NCBI GenBank assembly: GCA_016124845.1
Contig: WGMW01000035.1
Span: 1 to 61,825, forward strand
Direction of reading: 5' to 3'
Source: Flavobacteriales bacterium
GTDB taxonomy: Bacteria; Bacteroidota; Bacteroidia; UBA10329
DNA length: 61,825 nt
Position numbers and translations under genes: made by a program. Below, in pieces: positions 15,183 through 23,509 of this stretch (the stretch's first letter is position 1; every line of letters starts with the position of its first letter). The notes beneath the pieces were generated by a model. It was not told where the DNA came from. It did no database searches and worked only from the letters and a program-made list of their open reading frames with translations.

Positions 15183-17591
15183 ATGGGAAAGAGTAAGATA
15201 ATATTCTTATCGCTCCTACTTTCGGTGGTGTGCTGTTTGCGTGTTAACGGCCAAACTCCGATTATTCTTACCGTTGGTGGAAATAATCCTGATTTTCAAA
15301 CCATTACTGATGCCATTAACTCCATTGCCGATAATCCTACTTCTCCCTATGTAATTAATGTCCGAGATGGGATTTACAATGAATCTATTGTTTTTAGCAT
15401 TGCGGGTACATCAACAGTTAATACAGTTACAGTTCAATCCGAATCTCAAGATTCGACAGCTGTCATTATTTCCCCAGTAACCCCTTCCGACCCGGCAGTT
15501 CAAATGGGGGCTCACAATATTATTCAACGTCTGAGCATCAATGGTTCCATTGAGTCCAATTGGCCACTTGATGTTAAATTTTTGAATAATGTGATTACTG
15601 GAAATATTAACTCAAGCGGACCAGAGGATTTAACATTTAGCGGGAATCTGATTATAGGAAATCTTGAGTTGATTGGACCTGCCACCGTAGTCAATAATGA
15701 TATTACGGGTAACATTGAACTAAGTGGGTTTTCCACGATAATTAATAATCACATAACCGGAAGTATTGATGCGGGCGGAGCCACAGCGATGAATAACGTA
15801 GTATTACAAGACTTGAATTTGGCATATGGTGAGCATTCTACGATTATTGGCAATCAAGTTTTAGGATATCTTGACATTAGCTACGCTTCATATTCTACCG
15901 TTGCTGACAATCAGGTTTCTTTAGACTCACGTATTCTATTTTCAACAAACACAGTAGTTTCTGGTAACCAGACAATTGGAAAGCTTACGTTAGTCTATAG
16001 TGATTCTTCTGTAGTGGTTGGCAATGAATTTCATGGTAATGTACAATTGTCGGAATCCCCTTATTTATCGGTAACAGAAAATAGGTTCTATGGGAAATTG
16101 TCGATCTCACATGGTGATTACTATTCAATAAGCAATAATTCGGCTTTTCAGTCTACAGATTTCTTTGATGCTGAGTTCAGTTATTTGGATAGTTCATCAT
16201 GGGTTGGGAATGCCTTTCACGGCAATACTGATATTTCATATTGTTCAAATGGGTTGGTTTGCAACAACAAATTTTATAAATGGGTCCATGTGAGTTCCTG
16301 TCCTGAAAGTATGTTGAAGTTCAATAACTTCTCAATTGACGGTTCTAATTCATCTTTAGGCATCGGTTACGATCCAGTAACCATAAGTTGCAATAATCTT
16401 CCAGCAGTTTTTTCGTTGATTAATCCAGGTCAGGTCACTTTACTTGGGAACAACTACGCCTCAGGCAATCCTTATAACGACCCAGCCCCGTTGTTCATAA
16501 ATCCGATGTATGATTCGGATTTGCGTTCCACAAACCCTCAGCTGATAGGAACTGGACAAACAGATACATTGGTGATTTACGACATAGATAGCGTTTGGCG
16601 GTCAAACCCGCCAACCGTAGGTGCTAATGAGGTATGTATATCGAATGATACGGTGAACATTTTTTGCGGTGATACTGTAGTTCTAGGTCTTTGTGCGTTG
16701 CCTGCTAATGGCGCTTATGCTTGGACTCCCGCTACAGGATTAGACTCGACATCGGTTCAGCGTCCAAAGGTTTCCACAATACAAAGTAGATGGTACAAAG
16801 TACATGATATGGTTTCGGGATTCAATGATTCTGTGTTTGTGAATGCGGTTCCGTTAATCGTTTCACCGATTTCGTCCCTTGATAGTTTGCTATGTGGTCA
16901 GCAAACCAGTCTGGTGGCGGGTTATCATGCGAATGCTACATACGGTTGGTATCCGCAATCAGGGCTTTCATCCACGACAACTCAAACGGTTATGGCATCA
17001 CCTGAAGTAACCACGACCTATTACGTTACTGCCCATGTTCCAGGCTGTGATACGTATATGGATTCCGTGACCATAGATGTCAATCCACTACCCACTGCCT
17101 ATGTTTACATCGATTCATCATCCCAGAATTTTTTTCAGTTTCTAAACGGTTCATATTGCGCAGACAGTTACTACTGGGAATTCGGGGACTCGACCTTTTC
17201 CTCAGATATAAATCCGGAACATTTCTTCCCTGATACGGGAGGTGTGTTTGGTATAACCTTGGTGGCATGTAACTCGTTTGGTTGTGACACATTTCAAGGT
17301 GCTATCAGTTTTGCGCCAGTTATTGGTGTTATCGAAAACCTTGAAAAGCGAGACTCTTTTATCATCTACCCGAATCCGACCAATGACGATGTGACTATTT
17401 CGTTTGATGGACAACCTCGCAAGGTTGAAATACGCCTATTTGATGTTTTGGGCAACTGTCTTCAGTCCGAGAACAGAATGACAAATGAAAAGATTTTAAT
17501 TGACCTTCCAGTCTTGCCTAATGGCCAATATTTCCTCAGCATTTTTGATGGAGAGTTGCATGAAGCTCAGAAACTGATTATTTACCGTTAG
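15183..17591 (+). CDS. T9SS cargo with parallel beta-helix, Ig/PKD-like domains
   Basis: 802 residues from the ATG at 15183, with a signal peptide (MGKSKIIFLSLLLSVVCCLRVNGQ). Residues about 30-430 carry irregular repeats of the NNxITGNI / IIGNQVLG / VVGNEFHGN type, which is a right-handed parallel beta-helix. Two Ig-like segments (PATGLDSTSVQRP and PQSGLSSTTTQTV) follow, then a PKD-like domain (YYWEFGDSTFSS) and a type IX sorting domain (IYPNPTNDDVTISF... to IIYR). Beta-helix cargo usually binds or cleaves polysaccharide, but no lyase active site is evident. The gene is clearly AT-richer than its neighbours. Confidence 0.85.
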   Translation: MGKSKIIFLSLLLSVVCCLRVNGQTPIILTVGGNNPDFQTITDAINSIADNPTSPYVINVRDGIYNESIVFSIAGTSTVNTVTVQSESQDSTAVIISPVTPSDPAVQMGAHNIIQRLSINGSIESNWPLDVKFLNNVITGNINSSGPEDLTFSGNLIIGNLELIGPATVVNNDITGNIELSGFSTIINNHITGSIDAGGATAMNNVVLQDLNLAYGEHSTIIGNQVLGYLDISYASYSTVADNQVSLDSRILFSTNTVVSGNQTIGKLTLVYSDSSVVVGNEFHGNVQLSESPYLSVTENRFYGKLSISHGDYYSISNNSAFQSTDFFDAEFSYLDSSSWVGNAFHGNTDISYCSNGLVCNNKFYKWVHVSSCPESMLKFNNFSIDGSNSSLGIGYDPVTISCNNLPAVFSLINPGQVTLLGNNYASGNPYNDPAPLFINPMYDSDLRSTNPQLIGTGQTDTLVIYDIDSVWRSNPPTVGANEVCISNDTVNIFCGDTVVLGLCALPANGAYAWTPATGLDSTSVQRPKVSTIQSRWYKVHDMVSGFNDSVFVNAVPLIVSPISSLDSLLCGQQTSLVAGYHANATYGWYPQSGLSSTTTQTVMASPEVTTTYYVTAHVPGCDTYMDSVTIDVNPLPTAYVYIDSSSQNFFQFLNGSYCADSYYWEFGDSTFSSDINPEHFFPDTGGVFGITLVACNSFGCDTFQGAISFAPVIGVIENLEKRDSFIIYPNPTNDDVTISFDGQPRKVEIRLFDVLGNCLQSENRMTNEKILIDLPVLPNGQYFLSIFDGELHEAQKLIIYR

Positions 17592-17593
17592 CT

Positions 17594-18862
17594 CTAAGTT
17601 CTCAAACCTGCGCTCAACTCCCGTAACCGCCCGCTCTCCGGCCAAATACGTTTGCAGGCCTCCACAGCCGATTCGATGGCGTTCTCGTGCGAACCGATGT
17701 CGCGGGTATAATCGCCTCCGAAGTAGATGTTCTGCGTACCCTGCACCTTTTCCAGTTCCTTCTGTGCGCGGAAGAAATCGGGCGTTTCGCACGGTAGCCA
17801 CCATTGCGATGTGTAATGCACATGCTTCGGGTCATCGCCCTCGTTGATGTAACTGTCAAACACATCCTGATCGGTGTTCCAGCCGTCCCAGATGGTGGCA
17901 TCGGCATGCTTGCCCTTGTGCAATACGTTCACCACACTCCAATCTTTTCGGTTGGGCGGCATAAAGCGCGTATCGCTGTGGGTGCATACCGTGGCCAAGT
18001 AATACTCGAACCGTGATAGCACCTTTTTCATCTCATCGATGTGCTGCGTGTCCTTCAAAATCAGCTGTGCATCGCGCGCGCCAGCGGTAATAATGAGTTT
18101 GTCGAACTCAAACGTCTTTCCACTCTCAGAGGTCACCGACACCTTTCCCGTTTCGGGGTTGGGTTGCACATGCTTTACGCCATCGTTCACCAGTATCTGC
18201 GTGTTCTTCAGGCTGTCGGCCATCAGTTGGATGTAATTCCGCGTGCCGCCTTTCATCACCTTCCACTCAAAGCCGCTCAGTCCGCTGGGTTTGTGGTACA
18301 CGAGGTACTTCATCAGCGGGTAGATGGCGAAATCCTCCGTCTGGTCGAACGGACTTCCCCAAACGCCCGACAACAGCGGCTTCAGAAACCCGTTGCGTTG
18401 CTTTTCGCTCAGGTTCAGTTTGTCCATGAACTCGCCCAAGGTCATATCGGTCTCGTGGTTCTCCACGATCTTGGTGGAAGCATTGATGGCCTTGTTCATC
18501 AGCAGCAGTTCGGGCAGCCGATGTGCTTTCGTGAACATCTGCATGAAACGTCTGGGCGTGGAAGGAGGCATGCAGTTCACCTGTCCGGTCAGCGTGTTGT
18601 AGTAGGTCATGTTCATCGGCACCCACTCAAACGGTATCTGCTGCAGTTCAAGCAGGCGATTAAAGAGCGGGTAGATCTTTGGCGAGAACCAGTTGGCACC
18701 GTCATCCACGTAGTGCATGATGCCGTTTACTTCCACCTCAACAGTGTGGGTGTTGCCGCCCAAGTAGTCCTTCTTCTCAAACAGGGTCAGTTCGTGACCT
18801 TCGTCCAGCAGCCAAGCGGTGCACATGCCCGCGCCTCCCGAGCCAATGATTCCTATCTTCAA
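17594..18862 (-). CDS. FAD-dependent amine-oxidase-like oxidoreductase
   Basis: 422 residues. An N-terminal Rossmann dinucleotide site (MKIGIIGSGGAGMCTAWLL, with GxGxxG) is followed by FEKKDYLGGNTHTVEV, which matches the flavin-containing amine oxidase and desaturase superfamily. A C-terminal FAD motif (NIYFGGDYTRDIGSHENAIESA) closes the fold. It is cytoplasmic. Relatives are often called FAD-dependent amine oxidase and sit near lipid-modifying genes; the substrate is unknown. A 67-residue Fe-S protein is encoded 3 bases upstream, so that protein is a likely electron partner. Confidence 0.85.
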   Translation of the reverse strand: MKIGIIGSGGAGMCTAWLLDEGHELTLFEKKDYLGGNTHTVEVEVNGIMHYVDDGANWFSPKIYPLFNRLLELQQIPFEWVPMNMTYYNTLTGQVNCMPPSTPRRFMQMFTKAHRLPELLLMNKAINASTKIVENHETDMTLGEFMDKLNLSEKQRNGFLKPLLSGVWGSPFDQTEDFAIYPLMKYLVYHKPSGLSGFEWKVMKGGTRNYIQLMADSLKNTQILVNDGVKHVQPNPETGKVSVTSESGKTFEFDKLIITAGARDAQLILKDTQHIDEMKKVLSRFEYYLATVCTHSDTRFMPPNRKDWSVVNVLHKGKHADATIWDGWNTDQDVFDSYINEGDDPKHVHYTSQWWLPCETPDFFRAQKELEKVQGTQNIYFGGDYTRDIGSHENAIESAVEACKRIWPESGRLRELSAGLRT

Positions 18863-18865
18863 ATC

Positions 18866-19069
18866 TTAATCTTTGAGAGAGAGTGCGCCTGACGGACACT
18901 TGTTTACCTGTGCTGCAATGGCCTCTGAACTGGCGTTCTCCATTTGGATCCAAGGTTTTTCGCGTGGTTTGAAAACTTCGGGCAGCCCTTTGGCGCAGTT
19001 GCCGCAATGGATGCATTTCTCGGATTGCCACACAACTGTGATCTCTCCGTTGGTGTATTCTTTCTTCAT
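18866..19069 (-). CDS. YjdI-like mono-cluster 4Fe-4S protein
   Basis: 67 residues. The cysteines of CIHCGNC and the later KCPSGAL form one 4Fe-4S ferredoxin-type site, as in the YjdI (divergent mono-cluster) family. The start ATG at 19069 gives the full family length. It is followed after 3 bases by the flavin oxidoreductase gene, so the two are likely translated together and may exchange electrons. Confidence 0.85.
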   Translation of the reverse strand: MKKEYTNGEITVVWQSEKCIHCGNCAKGLPEVFKPREKPWIQMENASSEAIAAQVNKCPSGALSLKD

Positions 19070-19241
19070 GCCACCAAAATAAACCTTTTAGATCTTCAAG
19101 GTTTCCCTCCCGGCTCCAGACCTTCAAGGTTTTAAAACAAGGGTGTCCGAAAAGACAATACTGTCTTGGTTTAAGTTCAATGTTCCATTGATGATGGTTG
19201 CGGTCGAAATTTCTGATAGACCAAGATCAACGTATTTATAA

Positions 19242-19323
19242 CTCACCCCCGTTCAGCAAGCTGAACTACCCCCTCTCTTTTTTGAAGAGAGGGGGTGTCC
19301 CGACTTGTCGGGGCGGGGGTGAG
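19242..19323. repeat. CTCACCCCC palindromic repeat, copy 2
   Basis: 82 bases with outer ends CTCACCCCC and GGGGGTGAG. Inside are GTTCAG/CTGAAC, CCCCCTCTC/GAGAGGGGG and CCCGAC/GTCGGG. The same element lies at 54318-54397, and a related form interrupts the TonB receptor at 6255. Confidence 0.85.
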
Positions 19324-19374
19324 TTGAACATAAAAATTCGTGAAAAATGACATTTTGGACACCCCTGTCTTCAA

Positions 19375-19433
19375 AACCGTTAAAACGGTTGGTGGCCTGC
19401 CGTCAATCAAAGCCCACGATTTAAATCGTGGGC
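19375..19433. repeat. REP-like pair of palindromes
   Basis: Two palindromes lie 22 bases apart: AACCGT-TAAA-ACGGTT (19375-19390) and a perfect 22-base palindrome GCCCACGATTT/AAATCGTGGGC (19412-19433). Paired hairpins of this type are typical of REP/BIME sequences moved by IS200-like (RAYT) transposases. No transposase lies next to them. Confidence 0.7.
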
Positions 19434-19498
19434 CATGAAGGCCTTACGTAATGCGAAGGTCTGTTCCAACGAACGTATATTCGCCTCAAATTATCGGG

Positions 19499-20671
19499 AT
19501 GAGAAAGAAGATTCTGCTCCTCGGAAGCGGGGAATTGGGTAAGGAACTGGTCATTGCGTTGCAGCGTTACGGACAGTACGTGGTGGCGGTGGACAGCTAC
19601 GCGGGAGCTCCCGCCATGCAGGTGGCGCACGAGTTTGAGGTCATCAACATGTTGGATGGTACGGCATTGGATGCACTGGTGGAGAAGCACCGACCCGATC
19701 TGGTCGTACCTGAAATTGAGGCCATCCGCACCGAGCGTTTCTACGATTACGAGCAGCAGGGAATTCAGGTGGTACCAAGTGCGAAAGCGGCCAATTTCAC
19801 CATGAACCGCAAGGCCATCCGCGACCTTGCCGCCAAGGAATTGGGGCTGAAAACGGCCAATTACCGCTACGCCACATCATCAGGAGAATTGAAAGCAGCA
19901 GTTGCCGAAGTAGGAATTCCCTGTGTGGTGAAACCGTTGATGTCGTCTTCCGGAAAAGGACAGTCTTCCATCAAAAGCGAGAAGGAGATTCTGAAGGCAT
20001 GGGAATATGCCGTTTCGGGTTCACGGGGCGATCTGGTGGAGGTGATCGTGGAAGAGTTCATTCCGTTCGAGTCGGAGATCACGCTGCTGACCGTTTCGCA
20101 GAAGAACGGACCGACACTTTTCTGTCCGCCCATTGGCCACCGACAGGAGCGGGGCGATTATCAGGAAAGTTGGCAGCCCGCCACATTGAGCGATGTGGCT
20201 TTGAAAACCGCTCAGGACATGGCCGATAAGGTCACGGCCGCATTGACAGGTGCTGGCATTTGGGGTGTGGAGTTCTTTATTTCGGGAGATACCGTCTGGT
20301 TCTCCGAACTGTCGCCACGTCCGCACGATACTGGAATGGTAACGCTTGCCGGCTCACAGAACTTCACGGAATTTGAGTTGCATGCACGCGCCATTCTTGG
20401 TCTGCCTATTCCAGAGATCACATTGGAGCGTGTGGCCGCGAGTGCGGTTGTGTTGGCTGAATCTGAGGGTTCGGATTACCCAAGTATCACCGGACTGGAT
20501 GAGGCATCGGCCATTGCTCAAACCAATTTCCGAGTGTTCGGGAAGCCCACTACGCGCAAGTACAGAAGAATGGCCGTTGGTCTGGCGTATGAACCGTTGG
20601 GAAGTTCAACCGATTCGGTGCGGAAAGTGGCCAAGCAGGTGGCCGATCTCATTCAAGTGAATCAAGCGTAG
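19499..20671 (+). CDS. purT: Formate-dependent phosphoribosylglycinamide formyltransferase
   Basis: 390 residues from the ATG at 19499, the usual PurT length. It is an ATP-grasp enzyme that makes formyl-GAR from GAR, formate and ATP in de novo purine synthesis. Visible marks are the N-terminal [37 protein letters not shown], the ATP-grasp lysine region [43 protein letters not shown] and the C-terminal [16 protein letters not shown]. It is cytoplasmic. The methyltransferase gene begins 5 bases after its stop, so the two are probably co-transcribed. The assignment is firm. Confidence 0.96.
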   Translation: MRKKILLLGSGELGKELVIALQRYGQYVVAVDSYAGAPAMQVAHEFEVINMLDGTALDALVEKHRPDLVVPEIEAIRTERFYDYEQQGIQVVPSAKAANFTMNRKAIRDLAAKELGLKTANYRYATSSGELKAAVAEVGIPCVVKPLMSSSGKGQSSIKSEKEILKAWEYAVSGSRGDLVEVIVEEFIPFESEITLLTVSQKNGPTLFCPPIGHRQERGDYQESWQPATLSDVALKTAQDMADKVTAALTGAGIWGVEFFISGDTVWFSELSPRPHDTGMVTLAGSQNFTEFELHARAILGLPIPEITLERVAASAVVLAESEGSDYPSITGLDEASAIAQTNFRVFGKPTTRKYRRMAVGLAYEPLGSSTDSVRKVAKQVADLIQVNQA

Positions 20672-20676
20672 TTTCG

Positions 20677-21468
20677 GTGAACTACAAACTCATCTTTCCT
20701 ACGTTCCGCAGGCGGTTTCATTTCGTTCGGGATGAACTGCAAAAAATCGGTACCGTCAACGGAACGGCCATCAATATCGGCACAGGCGAAGGTGATTACG
20801 ACCATGTCATTGCGCAGCACGTTACGGAGTTGGTTTCCACGGACATCAACGAGGATGATATTGCCTTTGCCAAGTTCTCCAATGCCGATGTTTCGAATGT
20901 GCGCTACGAGATTCAGGACGCCACGGCACTGACCTATGCTGACAATTCCTTTGACCTTGCGGTCTGTTTGGAGGTCATTGAGCATGTGGATGATTCCGAA
21001 AAACTGTTGGCCGAATGCGCCCGCGTGCTGAAACCAGGTGGAATGGCCATTTTCACATTCCCTTCCCTCAATTTCCCTTTCACCTACGATCCCATCAACT
21101 GGTTGCTGAAACCGTTCGGGAAGCATGTTCCGATCGGAGCGTATGGTTACGGCCACTTCAAACTCATCGACCCGAAGAAGTTTGTTTCTTGGGCAGAAAG
21201 TGCTGGTTTTGAGGTGGTTGAAGAGGCTTTTCTCACGCAACATTTCACCGCCATTTTTGAGTTGTACTACCCAAGCATCATCCAATCCATCCTGAAACCG
21301 AATTCGGGCAATACCGAATCGGGTAAGAAGAAGCGGTTTCAAGTGCGGCCTTCACGCGAGGATTCCGTTTTCGGTAAGATCACGGATGTATTGATGTGGA
21401 TTGACCGAAAGCTGTTCGGGTGGAGCCGCGTTTCCTTCAACGGAGGCTACGTGCTTCGGAAAAAGTGA
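20677..21468 (+). CDS. Class I SAM-dependent methyltransferase
   Basis: 263 residues from a GTG start at 20677. SAM-binding motifs are AINIGTGEGDY (motif I), VSTDINEDDI, IQDATALTYADNSFDLAVCLEVIEHV and LKPGGMAIFTFPS, typical of the Methyltransf_11 family. The C-terminus is basic and has an amphipathic helix (ELYYPSIIQSILKP), which suggests a lipid or glycolipid substrate. It follows purT by 5 bases. The convergent pair downstream encodes a GNAT protein and a polysaccharide deacetylase, so a surface-glycan role is plausible but not shown. Confidence 0.85.
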   Translation: MNYKLIFPTFRRRFHFVRDELQKIGTVNGTAINIGTGEGDYDHVIAQHVTELVSTDINEDDIAFAKFSNADVSNVRYEIQDATALTYADNSFDLAVCLEVIEHVDDSEKLLAECARVLKPGGMAIFTFPSLNFPFTYDPINWLLKPFGKHVPIGAYGYGHFKLIDPKKFVSWAESAGFEVVEEAFLTQHFTAIFELYYPSIIQSILKPNSGNTESGKKKRFQVRPSREDSVFGKITDVLMWIDRKLFGWSRVSFNGGYVLRKK

Positions 21469-21542
21469 TTTGCACAGAGGAATGATTGAGAAAAAGAGAC
21501 TCACAGAGTTTCGATTCTCTGTGTAATTGTTTCTTCCGACAA

Positions 21543-22631
21543 TCAGAAAACGTCCCAATCGCCAAGGGTCAGCAGCCAGTTGCTTTCCTGTAGCAGCGGT
21601 TTTTCGTCCAAGTTGCTTGAGGTGCGGGCAAGAAGGTTCAGAATACGTGGATTGATCTTGGCTGGAATCTGGTAGAACCCGATTTTGGACAAAGCGGGTA
21701 GGAGAGGAGTGATGGCGGAGATGAAGAGCAGATTGAACTCAAATCCTGTCAGTTTTGAATCCTTTCGAACCTGATCGATCAAGAAAAGCAATGAATTTTC
21801 ATTTCCGTTCAGAAAGACGAAATCCATGATGAGCAGCGCAGGGTTTCCGAGCATTTCGTCTTCCTTCACCACCAGTACAGCCGTCAGTTTTCCCGCTTCG
21901 CGCAGCCCAAGAATGTGATGCTTGCCACGCACTGATTTCAAGTAGCGCCAATTGAGCCACACTTTATCGCGTACCAGATGATTTCTGAAAGAGGTGCCAT
22001 ATTCTGTGAAAACGGCCTCCACTTCATCTGTGATCTCTGTGATCCGTTCAACGTTGGCATCGGAGATCTTCTCGCTCTTCGAGAACAGATTCACGAAACC
22101 ATCGGCAAAGAATCCGATCAGTTTTTCGATTCCAAGCAGATTGATCTTGCTGCGCAGGATCTTTCCTGAGTTTACTGGCCGCAAGTAGGTTGGAACGGCA
22201 CTCACGGTGCTGAACTTGTTGTATTTCAAGAACGTTCGGATGCTTTTGTCGTTCGGGAATGTGTAGATAAGATCGACCTCGGTCTTGTCAATATCCGCGT
22301 TGGCAAACTCGGCCAGTTTTCGGAACAGACCCGCGCCTCGGTAATTCGGGTTCACGGCTACATCCTGAATGTTACCAATGAACTTTTCCTCGCCAGCAAT
22401 AATGCAGCGGTAAACAGGAATGTGGTAGTAACCGATGATCCTATCACCATCCCAAGCGGCATACACATAACTTTTGCCCGTTGGCAATTGCTTGTACTGC
22501 CAATCCCAATACGTCTGATTGTAAATATCAACGTTATGCGCCCCGACCTCGGTCAGAATATTGTGGATCTCCTCAAGCAGCTGCGACTGCTGTTCGGGCT
22601 CAATCCTTGAGAATCTCAATGCTGTACTCAT
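21543..22631 (-). CDS. GNAT-family N-acetyltransferase
   Basis: 362 residues. The N-terminal half is a GNAT domain: YAAWDGDRIIGYYHIP, then IGNIQDVAVNPNYRGAGLFRKL, which contains the acetyl-CoA-binding R-G-x-G/A loop. The second half (about 200-350) has a further mixed domain, as in the two-domain GNAT proteins of exopolysaccharide loci. Its first 32 bases overlap the 3' end of the deacetylase gene, so translation is coupled. The acceptor is probably an amino sugar or peptide of the cell surface, by context. Confidence 0.8.
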   Translation of the reverse strand: MSTALRFSRIEPEQQSQLLEEIHNILTEVGAHNVDIYNQTYWDWQYKQLPTGKSYVYAAWDGDRIIGYYHIPVYRCIIAGEEKFIGNIQDVAVNPNYRGAGLFRKLAEFANADIDKTEVDLIYTFPNDKSIRTFLKYNKFSTVSAVPTYLRPVNSGKILRSKINLLGIEKLIGFFADGFVNLFSKSEKISDANVERITEITDEVEAVFTEYGTSFRNHLVRDKVWLNWRYLKSVRGKHHILGLREAGKLTAVLVVKEDEMLGNPALLIMDFVFLNGNENSLLFLIDQVRKDSKLTGFEFNLLFISAITPLLPALSKIGFYQIPAKINPRILNLLARTSSNLDEKPLLQESNWLLTLGDWDVF

Positions 22632-23451
22632 TGACGGCTCGTTCTGCTTTGTACTGCTTTACCACGTTGCTCACCGTATCGAATTTGAACTGACCGAGGA
22701 GTTTGTCTGTGAACGGAATGGTCTTGTTCAACCGCGTGTAGTGCGTGATCTTGGCCTTGCGCTCCATCTCCACCACAGGGTGATGCGGATCGTATTCCCA
22801 CGGGTGGATGTAGAACATGTTCACCTTGCCCTCCTTGGCGCGTTGCTTCAGTCCGTTGCTTGTAAGCATGTATGGGAACAGGCGGAAATACGCACCACCG
22901 ATACCCAAATTCTTGGTCAGCAGTTTGAACGTGGAAACGGGAAATTCGGTCAGTCCGTTCTCCTTGATGGTGAAGATCTCATCGGGCGTGGTGGAAATCC
23001 CATAGCGCCACGTTTTCACGGGTGAAATGGAACAATCGATGGTGTAGCCTTCTTCTTTCAGAATATCCAACGCCCACAGGCTCTTATTCGTTACCGAAAA
23101 GAACGGAGCACGGAAAGCGACCACAGGCGTTCCCGAAATGTCCTCCAAGACCTTCTTGGTACGGCTTATTTCCTCTCGGAATGCGTCTGGAGAAAGATCG
23201 TACACCTTCTCATGCGAATAACCATGGCTTGCCATTTCATGCCCAGCATCGGTTATCTGTTTGATCAGATCGGGGTATTTCTCACCGATCCATCCCAAGG
23301 TGAAAAAGGTGGCTTTGGTGTTGTGTTTGGCCAACAGTTCGAGCAATGGGTCCAAGCCTTTTCGGATGCGCTCGGTGTGCTTGGTCCACGATTCGAATGG
23401 AAGCTCAATGCCTTGGTACCAGTCTTCCAGATCTACGCTGAATGCATTCAT
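22600..23451 (-). CDS. Polysaccharide deacetylase (NodB, XrtA/DUF3473 type)
   Basis: 283 residues. It starts with FSVDLEDWYQG, where the Asp pair of the NodB metal site lies. MASHGYSHEKV supplies the metal-binding His pair, and AFRAPFFSVT and MFYIHPWEYDP supply the remaining catalytic motifs. The C-terminal DUF3473 part (IPFTDKLLGQF) is typical of the deacetylases of exosortase/EPS loci. It removes N-acetyl groups from a surface polysaccharide. It is the first gene of the pair with the GNAT gene. No exosortase is encoded nearby. Confidence 0.9.
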   Translation of the reverse strand: MNAFSVDLEDWYQGIELPFESWTKHTERIRKGLDPLLELLAKHNTKATFFTLGWIGEKYPDLIKQITDAGHEMASHGYSHEKVYDLSPDAFREEISRTKKVLEDISGTPVVAFRAPFFSVTNKSLWALDILKEEGYTIDCSISPVKTWRYGISTTPDEIFTIKENGLTEFPVSTFKLLTKNLGIGGAYFRLFPYMLTSNGLKQRAKEGKVNMFYIHPWEYDPHHPVVEMERKAKITHYTRLNKTIPFTDKLLGQFKFDTVSNVVKQYKAERAVNEYSIEILKD

Positions 23452-23509
23452 GTGGGAAAGTTATGCAATTAGCCGACTTTGAAGAACGTTGAGTAGATTG
23501 TCAACGTCA

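Larger units (their letters stand above)
19070..19498. other. Gene-free interval upstream of purT
   Basis: About 430 bases without a gene. It holds the two repeat elements described separately; the remainder shows no RNA gene. Confidence 0.5.

Noticed and set aside
18041-18892. 283-codon plus-strand frame
   Set aside because: Antisense to the flavin oxidoreductase gene with its GxGxxG and FAD motifs.
19412-19433. 22-base palindrome considered as a terminator
   Set aside because: No T-run on either side and a paired second palindrome nearby; REP-like reading fits better.
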